Origin: Dactylellina haptotyla
Lineage: Eukaryota; Ascomycota; Orbiliomycetes; Orbiliales; Orbiliaceae
Assembly: GCA_031310005.1 (NCBI GenBank)
Contig: CM062382.1
Span: 620,001-684,000, forward strand
Length of the DNA: 64,000 nucleotides
Direction: 5' to 3'
The notes beneath the pieces are model-generated. The model made no database searches. It was not told where the DNA came from and saw only the letters and a program-made list of their open reading frames with translations. This document shows, in pieces, positions 33,055-42,583 of this stretch (position 1 is its first letter; every line of letters begins with the position of its first letter). Position numbers and translations under genes: made by a program.

Positions 33055-33738
33055 ATGTCTGAGTTCGAAGGTCCCCGCCACCACCGTCACGCCGAGTACT
33101 TCGGTACCAAGGTTGACCACTTCTTCCACCCAATCGAGAACGCTAAGGCCAAGATTGCAAAGAGCTACTACGCCAAGTCCAATGCCGGCTACGCTCTCCC
33201 CCAGGAGACCGTCACCGTCACCAAGACCAAGGCTACCCCAATCCGCTCTTTCGGTCCTGCCCCACCCAAGCCAGCAGCTCCAGTTGTCAGCGCCGACTTC
33301 TCTATTCCTTGCCACCACATCCGTGTCGGTGACTTGGTCATCCTCCAGAAGCGCCCATGCCAGGTCATCCGCATCACAACCTCCGCTGCCACTGGCCAGC
33401 ACCGATACCTCGGTGTTGACCTTTTCACCCACAGCTTGGTTGAGGAAGTCTGCGTTGTCAGCCACCCATCTCCATCCGTGGTCCTCCACACCATGTTGAC
33501 CCCAGCCTTCAAGCAATACAAGGTCATCCAGGCCGGTGAGGATGCTCCTCTCTACATCCAAACCGACGTCGGTGAGGTCAAGACCGGCATCTCCGTCGTT
33601 GCCCAGGGTAACCTCGACAAGAAGATCAACGAGGCTTTCACCAGCAGCCCTGGTGCCGTCCGTGTTCTCGTCATCAGCGATGGTGACAAGGAGCTCATCG
33701 TTGACTTCAAGAAGGTCCACGGCGACTACAAGCTTTAA
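32254..33738 (+). CDS. hex1: Woronin-body major protein HEX1 (eIF5A-like), with N-terminal extension
   Basis: The core, after about residue 75 counted from the ATG at 33055, is clear HEX1: SIPCHHIRVGDLVILQKRPC, TTSAATGQHRYLGVDLFTHS, then HTMLTPAFKQYKVI and VRVLVISDGDKELIVDFKKV. HEX1 self-assembles into the crystalline core of Woronin bodies, peroxisome-derived plugs that seal septal pores after hyphal damage. The frame stays open upstream to 32254 (ataacag, a possible acceptor). That stretch encodes GLGAATLKKKLGD, a poly-Ser run, GFAAGAAAGLAAGATLP and EVETEVETE, with the same C-ending codon bias, but contains no ATG. The product has 227 residues from 33055 and up to ~494 if extended. The first coding exon was not found. 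The C-terminus is YKL rather than a canonical SKL/SRL peroxisomal signal. The eIF5A hypusine lysine is replaced (ATGQHR). Confidence 0.9.
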   Translation, partial: DFESKIRKDPPFKSVNLDFDARVPIPPSLFPSAYKTKDGKQPKDEEHKDDKKHHRKRDILLAGLGAATLKKKLGDHSSSSSSSSSSGSSSSCTDETASAAGEETASEVTSEHTHQAEHHRSSHRASGFAAGAAAGLAAGATLPIRAHPKDKQFHTVNHHSDDFHGSVRNVRIQVPETEVETEVETESSYETQSTSDNQEFVGFVAKPKVYVSQPTYVEQVDVNFNQGRQEACPSGKPQEECECPPPVIYVQKDKKTKKAPRKPKSSKMSEFEGPRHHRHAEYFGTKVDHFFHPIENAKAKIAKSYYAKSNAGYALPQETVTVTKTKATPIRSFGPAPPKPAAPVVSADFSIPCHHIRVGDLVILQKRPCQVIRITTSAATGQHRYLGVDLFTHSLVEEVCVVSHPSPSVVLHTMLTPAFKQYKVIQAGEDAPLYIQTDVGEVKTGISVVAQGNLDKKINEAFTSSPGAVRVLVISDGDKELIVDFKKVHGDYKL

Positions 33739-34601
33739 ATGCTTCGTTGCGTTTCAATGTCGTCTTTTGTATCTTGAATCCTAAAAAATATTAATCATGA
33801 CCTTATCGCTTTCACCTCTGTGTTAATATTAATGTACCCTTTTTTTTCATGTATTGTAAACAAGTCAAATATAACTTGGGTGCTTTGATGACCATAAATC
33901 ACGTAAACCCCCGTGGCTTGTGCTGATATTGACGCGACTTGTACACCCTTTCGTCGTCCGTCTCGTGCGTTTTGCTCGTAGACGTCTTTGTGTTGATTTG
34001 ACGTTGATGTTGCACAAACCCAGCCTAGCTGATCTTCGACTGTTTCGGTCAGTCTGTCAAATGGTAATCATGTGCCAATCCATCATGATATCTTTACACA
34101 ATCTAATTTCATCATCTCTGGCTGCTGCATATATACCTATGCTTGTCCTGTACGACAATCTGGATCTGTCTTTACCCATCTCTCGACGCCAATGCTATCT
34201 ACAAGCACAGCTGTACAGGTTCGCTGAATTTGTACCTACTCACACTCGCAATGTTACATGTACGCTTACACTATTGATTGAGATTCTCTATCACCCGGTA
34301 ATAGGAATACCGGGTCCAGTGATAATAGATGAATATCGGTGGACATCACATTAAGCATAAAACAAATCTCTCCGATGATTAATTCCAAGAATAAGCTACA
34401 GCTATATACAGTTGGATTCCAGGCCCAAATCCGTGACTTTCCTACCTCCTTCGATCCCACTTTAAATATTTGCCAGTTCAAAGTATTATAATATTACTAA
34501 AGCACGCAAATATTACATTCGCGGTCTAGAAAGTCCCTTTGAATATCGATGACAGCATTTTATATTCTATATTTTTATTTGATCTCATTCAAAAGTAAAA
34601 T
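33739..34601. other. Convergent 3' spacer
   Basis: 860 bp between the stops of hex1 and the RNA cyclase gene; A/T-rich, with no supported gene. Confidence 0.5.
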
Positions 34602-36084
34602 CTACTCCCACCCTTCTCCCGTCGAACTAATCAATCCGACACCCTTACATTTATATTTCACCTTCGACACATCCACCTCACCCTCCCCCTCATCATCATC
34701 GTCATCGTCACCAACAGCCTCCCACTTGACATCCGCAACCTCGCTCCCAACCCACCTCACAGTCTGTGCATGCAAACTGCCTTCCCCCCACCCACCGCCA
34801 TCCACCAAACTCTCCCCATCAGCCAGCACCTGATACACCACCAACTGATCCTGCAAATAATGATCCACGCACCCGCCCATATCCACCTCCTCCTGCACCC
34901 ACTCCCACACCTTCCTCACCATATCATGCGCAACCTTATACACATCCCCCTTCTTCCGATCCCAAATCCAATCCCGCCCGATCAAAAACCCGCTCCTCGT
35001 CTTCGCCACGATCAGTAGATAAAACCGACTCGGGTGTCCGGACTCCGCGTCCTTCACGATATTCATATCCACCCCCGCCGCGCGGTCTTCGAACCAGGTA
35101 CTCAGCGTTTCACGGAAACTCCTCCTGGCCTCTTCGGGAACGATGAATGTGACATCGTAGGATACGATCTCTCCGGGCTCTTGCATTGTGAAACCGGGTA
35201 TCGAGGTGCCCGCGGGGATAGAGGGGATCACGAACTCTACTTCTCCGGGGACCGTGGGACCCGTGGACCAGCCGCGCCGCTTTTCGGTCACCGTGATCTC
35301 GGGGTATCCGAGGTTCTTGAGCGTCGGGACGAACACTTGGGTGAAGTAGTCTAGTGTTGGGGCCTTGGAGACGTGAGTGCCTCCGTTGACGGTGAGGTGT
35401 AGCGGGGTCGGGTCTTCTCCTGCTTTGGGGCCGTTGTAGAGGATGTACGGGAGGATGGCTTGGAGGAGGAGCATGATGCTGCCGACTCCTGCGATTTCGA
35501 CGGTGGCGGTGCGTTTCGGGGAGGGTTGGCCGGGGATTTCGCGGTCCGTCCAGTATTTGTAGCTGGTTTCGGGTTTGCGTTTACGTGGGAGGAAGGATAC
35601 TTCGGTGGATTCGTGTCTGAGGTGACCTGTGTTTGCTGAGGCCCATTTTGCTCTGGAATTGGTCCAAGAGAGGTTGTTAGGATGGTTGAGAAGGATATTG
35701 GTGTGAGATCTACGGGTGATTCTTACAAGGTGGATATGCATGCGATGTGCTGGGCTCGTAGACCGCCTTTTACGCCCTTCTTGCCTTCTCGGTTTCCTCG
35801 GACCTGATGGATCTCCATCGGCTGTTCTAGGAGACCAGAGAGCACTGTTGCTGTCCGGAGGAGCTGCCCACCTCTGGATCGGAGTGAATTGGTTTAGCAT
35901 ATATATGTAGGTAGTTTATATCCGATAACAGGCGCTGCGATTTACCCCTGTAGGAAAAAACGTTAGTTATCCATCCGAATGTTTAGTAATATCGGAGTAT
36001 ATATCTGTTTTGTACCTCAAGTGTTCTTCCGTCGAGGCTGACAGGATGCCTCGCCGGTGCGAAATTTGTTGTTGTTTGTGGCAT
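34602..36084 (-). CDS. RNA 3'-terminal phosphate cyclase (RtcA type)
   Basis: Minus-strand exons 36084-36016, 35947-35946 (2 nt), 35873-35727 and 35652-34602 give 422 residues. The product has LDGRTLEGGGQLLRTATVLS, then QPMEIHQVRGNREGKKGVKG, RAQHIACIST, LHLTVNGGTHVSKAPTLDYF and, near residue 336, CVDHYLQDQLVVYQ, which holds the histidine that is adenylylated in RtcA enzymes. These enzymes convert RNA 3'-phosphates to 2',3'-cyclic phosphates using ATP. The EGGGQ signature is only restored if two G residues flanked by good splice sites are kept. Near the C-terminus lies a family-atypical acidic insert (GDDDDDDEGEGEVD). The start is the ATG of MPQTTTNFAPARHPVSLDG; an upstream in-frame ATG at 36255 is less likely. 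Confidence 0.88.
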
Positions 36085-36526
36085 TTTGCACACTCCCAAT
36101 ACGGTTGGTGAGGTGGTGATATGATACAGGCGACACTTGGGAATCTCTGCGGATATCCGTAACGTCAATGCTTTCTGAGAGTACAGAACCGATATCCGGG
36201 AGGGCTTGTGGATTGATAATGATTTGCTTCGAGAAACGGAGGTTGTAGGTCGCATTTAAATCGCATCCGATGTGCCAACTTGGGGATTGCCAGGTTGGTT
36301 GCTATTCCAGATTCGCTCGAGCTTTAAACGAGCATTTATCAATTGAGTCACTCAACGGTTTACAAGGCAGAAAAATGATATATTTTGAGTCACGGCCTCA
36401 ATCATGAAACAAGATTTCGGCCGCAGGTTATTCAAAAAGTGTATTTCTTTCAAAATTTTTTGTTTAGACATTGACTATTGAATTCTCCTAAATGGTATCT
36501 AAACTGGTTCAACTATCAAAGCCTTT
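36085..36526. other. Short spacer between two minus-strand genes
   Basis: 440 bp upstream of the RNA cyclase gene and downstream of deoxyhypusine synthase. No gene seen. Confidence 0.5.
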
Positions 36527-37691
36527 CTATTCGCTGGTAGGAGCTGTCTGAGCTTCACCCTTTCCCTTTGCAAATGTCGCCGCCACGATCAAGGGAAACG
36601 CCAATGTAGCCTCCGCGTACACTTTCACCGCCTCGCCTCCAATCTTAATCTTCCCCCAACTGACCGCCTCGTCCGGTCTCGCCCCCGCATCGCTTCCATC
36701 AAACTCATTTGCAGTATTGATGAAAACAGCATACTCTGCACCGTTTCTCATTAAATTCGCATTCGCGATATGATGCTTCACCACGCCACCTCCGAGTACA
36801 ATGATTCCCGAGCATTTGGCGTGCAGTGCAATCTTATTTATCCTCCTTATATCTTCGACGATATCGATACGCAGCATCGCAGGGGATGATTTGTAGGTAT
36901 GGAAGAAGAGCATGTCGCCCAATGAGCCGTCCGTCAGCGCGGGACAGAAGACGGGGATGTCGTTCTTGTATGCCCAGTAGTACACGCTCTCCTCGTTGTT
37001 GATCTCCTTGCCGAGTCTGTGGATTATCTTTGACGGGGTCCAGTGGATGTGCTCTTCCTCCGGAAGGGATTTGGAAGATTCTTGCTCCTCGAGCATTTTG
37101 TCGAGGATCGGGTTCACCCAATCTTCGAATTTGCAGTAATTGTCGTTGGGGACTACCAAGTTTCCGATCCGGTTCATGCCAGATTTACGGAGGGTGGCGC
37201 CGTCGAGGTGGAAGGCGCCCATATAGGTTGGTGCGAGACATTTGATGAAGTCTTCTTCGACGCCGCCAGCTGTGGTTACGATGGCGGAGACGTGGCGGTG
37301 CTGGACGAGGTAGCGGATTGTTTCGCGGAGACCCGAGGAGATGAGGTTGGAGGTGTATCCGAGAAAGATGGTGGGGCGGACGGTGGGGTCTTCTGGATCC
37401 CTCCATGATCTCTGTGGTTGAACTGTAAGTGCTTTGGTTCTAAGTGTAGCTTAAGGTGGGGTGCAACCAACGTACCATCTTGTCAACGATCTCGATAGCT
37501 TTGCCCAAGCTGCTGGCCTGAAAGCCCATGTTGCTCATGTTCCTGACGAGGTCGTCGACGGTGATGTCCTTGCCCGCATAGTCGTTGAAGTCGATTCCTT
37601 TGACTGGGACTGAGCCTTCTGGCATAGGTGCTGAATGCACCAGGACAGCATCTAAAGCCCCCGAGTGTTCCGGCGCCCCGTTGGAAGCCAT
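36527..37691 (-). CDS. DYS1: Deoxyhypusine synthase
   Basis: Two minus-strand exons, 37691-37476 and 37411-36527, with a 64-nt intron, give 366 residues, the normal family length. Visible motifs include [86 protein letters not shown] and [20 protein letters not shown]; the lysine of WGK (~325) forms the enzyme-substrate imine. It transfers an aminobutyl group from spermidine to one lysine of eIF5A, an essential step for translation elongation. It acts in the cytosol as a tetramer. The gene is 640 bp from EME1 in divergent orientation and two genes from hex1, which encodes an eIF5A-derived protein. Confidence 0.96.
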
Positions 37692-38328
37692 ATCTGCAAC
37701 TTAAAAGTCTTCGGTTGTAAAAATTGGTATATATTGTTAAGGTTGATTGATATATAATTATATAATTGAGCTGCTTCGGATCCTGACGAACTATTTGATG
37801 ATGGAGAGGTCGACTACGGAGATTGAACAACAGTAAAAATCAGCTGCGACCCGGGAGCTGCGCATAGCGGTATTGTGACTATCGACTGACTGGTGCGGGT
37901 GTCTTTTCTTATATGGACGCTGGAGGTAAGATGACAATAGCCCAAGCGGGATGGTGGTGAGGGTGTCTATGAGCAAGTCTGCGGCGAAGCCTGAAACCTG
38001 CCTGCCAATTTTTTTGATAGACGGCTGGCAGGATGTGTTGTTGTGTTGTTGCTGCGTGCAGATGTGTGTTGCCGCGTTGTTTGGGCGACTGGGCGCGTCT
38101 TCCCAACGACGACAACATTGTCCACGCGCCAATTGGACGACTTTTACCACCGTCGACGACGAAGGCGACGATGACGACGGCGATGACACTATGAAAGACT
38201 CGATAATACCGCTCCGCATGCGAATGGCATCTGTCCGGGCTGCGGCTCTCTCGATCGTACGGCGGTAGTAACACTGGCATCGGTGCAGAGAAGACTTTGT
38301 GCACCCCGATCATACCTCAGCAACCGCA
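37692..38328. other. Divergent promoter region of DYS1 and EME1
   Basis: 637 bp shared between two genes read outward. No gene or clear operator was recognised; GA/CGA-rich near 38150-38190. Confidence 0.5.
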
Positions 38329-40399
38329 ATGGCCACCAACGGGCGAGCAAAGGTGGCCGCACCGGTCATAAGCTTGCTATCATCTGATGATAGCGACATC
38401 CTAGACCCTGGTGCGTATTACCGATTCGTATCTGTAGTCTCGTAGCTGACGCCGGAGTATACAGCTCCTCCAAAGCGAACATCCACATCGACGTCGTTGA
38501 AGGAAAACGAGCGACCTGGAACATCCTCAAGGGACCCCAAGCCCACGAAAGCCCACAAGCCCATAAAACCTACAACAAAGCAATCTTCTAAAGATGCCCC
38601 GAAACGTTCCTCTACTTCTGAGAAATCGAGGGTCTCAAAATCTACCATCTCTACATCGAAAACGGTCACCAAATCTACCAAGCATGTGGAAGCTATAACC
38701 CTAATTAGCTCTTCTCCACCTCCCCAAGCCCAACAAACAGCTTACTCTACCGCCACATATTCCAAGATATTCGGAGCCCTCTCATCCGACCCTATACTCT
38801 CGCAGTCCTCCCCACCGGCTCCGCGTATCACACAACAGGCATCGACCTCTCCCAAACCAGCAAACAAGCGGAACTCGCTCTTCTCCTCCATTCTAAACGA
38901 TGACTTCAGCGACCTCGACTTTTCGTCGCCCAACCATCGGGTGGAGGGCAGGCGAGCAGCCTCACCCAAGGCTAAGGGGAAGGCAAAGGCTACCAGCCCT
39001 CCTTACAGCGGCCTAAGTAAAGAGACTCAAGAACTACTCCGCAAATTGGAATCAAAGACAATCGAGAATGAGCCTACCACCAAACGCCGTAGAGTAGACA
39101 AAGTAGACCTAAACATCTCGGAATCAGAGTCCGATAGGGAACCGTCAGACCTTGACATCCCACCTCCATCCTCAGCACCGGCACCAGGTCGAAAGTCCAA
39201 ACTCACAGACGCAGAGAAGGAAGCCCGAAAACTTGAGCGCGAGATCCTCAAATCTCAAAAGGCTGCCGAAAAGGAAGCCCTCAAAGAACAAAAGAAAGCC
39301 GAAAGAGAGGCCAAAACCCTCCAAAGGAATGAAAACCAAGCAATCTCCACAGCCAACAAACTAAAGGGCTCCCACGTCCAGACCGTCGGCGAGATGATCG
39401 TCAACCTCTCTTCGGACTTCTACGCCACAAAAGCCGGCGTCCAACTCCGTTCGTTCCTCGACGTCGTCAAAGTCAACAGCCACGCGCCCTTCGACTCCCC
39501 GATCCCCAACATTATCAAATGGCGCAGGGTCGTCACCTCCCGCTGGGACGAAGACAACGACCTCTTCGTCCCTATCCCGCGCGAAATCCGCGACGAATCC
39601 CACATCCTCACCATCGCAGACGCCAAGCAATTTGTCAACTTAGCAAACTCGCCCGCAGACCTAGAATCATTCATCGCGAGTATCACATCAGGCTACCCCG
39701 GTTGCAAACCGATACTGGTAATCGAGGGTCTTGCGAAACTCATCAACAAGAGCAAAAGCAACCAGTCGCGGGCCTACGCCGCGCAAGTTAGGAACCGGAT
39801 GCGAGAGGACGGCGGGAGCGAGGAGCGCGTGCGGGTAGATAAAGCCGCGCAGGCAGTGGATGAGGATAACGTTGAGGATGCGCTGTTGAAGCTGCAGCTT
39901 ATGCACGGGTGGTTCATATGCCAGACGACAGATTATATGGGTACCGCGGAGGCGATTAGTAGTTACACTCAGCATATTTCGCAGATTCCTTATAAGTATG
40001 TCCTTCCTTTTTTTCCTTACCTTTTCTTTTGTGGTAATACTTGGGGAGTAAGCGGGTTGCTAATTACTTGATGATGGTAGACATGCTAAAGCTACTTTGA
40101 ATAATTCGACGAATTTCTGTATGGATGTCGGACAGGTGGCGTCTGGCAAGACGGTGGAAGATACGTATAATAAGATGTTGCAGTGTGTGCATATGAGTAC
40201 TGCTGGTGTGGCGGCGGCGATTCAGAGTGAATATCCGAGTGTGCAGAAGCTGTTTAGGGCATTTATGGACGGCGGGGACGATGTTTTGAAGGATCTTAGG
40301 GTTGCGAGGACGGGGAACGGGAGGGCGTTGGGGCCGGCGATGTCGAGAAAGATTGCGAGAGTGTTAACTGGGAGAGACGAGTGGGAGTTAGAGTCTTAA
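38329..40399 (+). CDS. EME1: EME1-like subunit of the Mus81 structure-specific endonuclease
   Basis: Exons 38329-38410, 38465-39995 and 40081-40399 give 643 residues. The C-terminal half (from ~333) is an ERCC4-type fold: MIVNLSSDFYATKAGVQL, then SRWDEDNDLFVPIPREIRDE and PILVIEGLAKLINKSKSNQS, with the terminal helix-hairpin-helix region (VASGKTVEDTYNKMLQCVHM). The metal-binding ERKxxxD of active ERCC4 nucleases is absent, as expected for the non-catalytic partner that guides Mus81 to 3' flaps and Holliday junctions. The first half is basic, Ser/Lys-rich and has a coiled, highly charged stretch (EKEARKLEREILKSQKAAEK). Two hydrophobic-plus-Ser/acid patches (VISLLSSDDSD near residue 14, ITLISSSP near 105) resemble SUMO-interacting motifs. 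Confidence 0.88.
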
Positions 40400-40656
40400 G
40401 TTCGGTCAATGGTGTTTCTTTTTAAGCATTTTAGTAGGGTATGATATGCATTGGATGGGGTGGCGTTTTTATAGTATACCAGTTCGTTGCTTGGTATGGA
40501 TCACTGCTTTTTGTTTTGAAATTGAATGGAGCATGATACGATAGAACTGGAGTATGAGATCAATTCACATTATTTTTATAAATGTACTTTTCTTCAAATA
40601 CTAGTCATAAGATCATTCCTAAAGAAAATTTTCGCTGAATATTTCAAATAAAAGGC

Positions 40657-42583
40657 TTAATAGAGCGTCCAGACATCGAGTGGCACCACGGTGTTCATAA
40701 TATTCCAGTGCAAAACCGCACTTTCCTTCTGCCACTGTTTCAGCTTATACACTGTTTCCTTTGTAATCTTGTCCAATTCGCCATTGTCGCCAGCTTCTCT
40801 GATACGGTCGAGATCAACAGCGTGTCGTGGCATCAGCGCCTGCTCTCGAACCCAGGTATTCAGGAAGTCGTACGGTTCCGGCTGGCGGAAGTACGGTCCT
40901 TCGAGTTCGCCATCCTTGAGGTTCGCGTGGTGCGGGTTGTTAGGGTCCCGGCGGGGTCTGTGGAAGGGAGTACAGTAGATGACCATATTTGTGAAGTCGC
41001 CTTTGGAAAGGTCGGCGTCCTTTTCGGGTTGGTATTCGCGGTAGGCGATGCATTCTCCGAATACGGATTCGATGGTGTGAATTACTGACATGGCGGCTTT
41101 TTGTCTCAAGTCGCCAGCGTAGTTCTGTAATATATTCATGTTAGTATTGATGTTTATTGCGGGGATTGGGGGGTAGATTGGAGATTGGACTTACGATGGC
41201 GATAACACCGTTGGGTTTCAGGAAGGCTTTGAGACCTTCCAGGAATTCCCAGGTGAAGAGGTCGGCTGGGACGGCGCCGCCCGTGAAGACATCGTGGAGG
41301 ATGTAGTCGTACTGTTCGGGTTGTTCGTCCTTCTCAGCCGCCTTGACGATTTCGTCGTGGACGTAGCTCACAGCATCGCCAATGTGGGCGGTATGGTTTG
41401 CGGGAAGGCCGAACCAGTCTTTTGCCATCTTGTAGACGCCCGGGTCGATCTCGACGATATGCGTCTTGACACCATGTTGGATCAATCCGGATGCCGAGGT
41501 GCCAATTCCTAAACCGATGACCAGCGCATTTGGGTCTTTTCTCTCTCTTGCTGGTGGGTCGACAAGTCTAACGGCCTCCAGCATGACGAACACGGCATAG
41601 ATTGGCTCTCGAAGGTGTTCCGGGTTCGCAGCGGAGCGATATAGATTCGGGTGCTGCTTTAACCAGACCCCACCGAGGATACTATGGTCGCAACGGAGGA
41701 AACGGTACTGGTCCTTGTTATTCTCGATGACGGAGAGGTAGCCGGTATTGGACTCCTGCCTCGCTAGGACGCTGAAGTTGAGAGGCTCCAATTGTTCATT
41801 CAACTTTGCGACACCCTTGCTACCCATTATGCATCGGGGGTCCATGTAGAAGATCGGGAAGAAGGAAGGTATCGCTGCGAAGACGAGGGGGGAGCGATGG
41901 AGGGACGCCGCAAAGATCGAGGCGGTAGCTTCCATGCCGCATCTGGTCATCGGCCAGCCGGAACCGACGTAGGGTGATAGGAATCTGGATGCCGCCTTCT
42001 CGCCATACGTGAACACTAACCATGAGATACCCAACAGCGTCAAGTCGGCGGCTGCAACGGCCCCGACTGGTGCGCCAATTGGTCTGATACTGCCGGTGAC
42101 TGTGAAGACCGTGAGTCCCAATAATAGCCCAATCGTCAGAGCTTCAGTAACAATTGGTCCGTTCGTCGCGCCGAGTTCCTTTGCGTACTGCCAGATGAAC
42201 CCCTGCGCAATGGGGATATTGACAGCGATCAATGGGATAATCAGCCTGCTCAATCGCAGCAGGATCCTCGATCTCGGCAGCGTGTATTTCAACGCCAATG
42301 CGATACTGGCAGCTGCCGCGAAGGCGGTGTTCTTGGTCTCGTCATGGTGTAGGCCGGAGGGAATTTCACCAAAGACGGGAGAGAGGGACAATTGCGAGGC
42401 GTATGAGGCGACGGAACAGATGAGCAGGGTTGCCAGGACATTGTAGGTGTCGGTTTGGGAGGGGATGAGCTCGAGGAGGGAGATATTCGAGGTTGTGGGA
42501 GTTTTGGGTGCCGCGCTCGCCTTTTTGGCAGCTGCTCGTGCGTCTTTGGAGGCGGAGCTCGAACCGCTCGCTGCTGGAGACAT
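40657..42583 (-). CDS. Membrane-bound spermidine/spermine synthase-like (PABS) protein
   Basis: Minus-strand exons 42583-41195 and 41124-40657 give 618 residues. Residues ~50-270 contain about six to seven hydrophobic segments (for example NVLATLLICSVASYASQLSL, EALTIGLLLGLTVFTVTGSI and ADLTLLGISWLVFTYG). The C-terminal half is a Rossmann-like aminopropyltransferase domain with VIGLGIGTSASGLIQHG (~355), HIVEIDPGVYKMAKDWFGL and YDYILHDVFTGGAVPADLF. Soluble spermidine synthases have no membrane part; this fused type is widespread in fungi, but whether it makes polyamines is not established. The protein is convergent with EME1 (258 bp between stops). Polyamine synthesis is possible but unproven, because the substrate pocket residues cannot be judged by eye. 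Confidence 0.85.

Noticed and set aside
32434-33720. 428-codon minus-strand open frame opposite hex1
   Set aside because: It lies fully antisense to the HEX1 frame and its Val/Leu/Gly/Asp-rich content is what strongly C-ending codons produce when read in reverse. No family resemblance.
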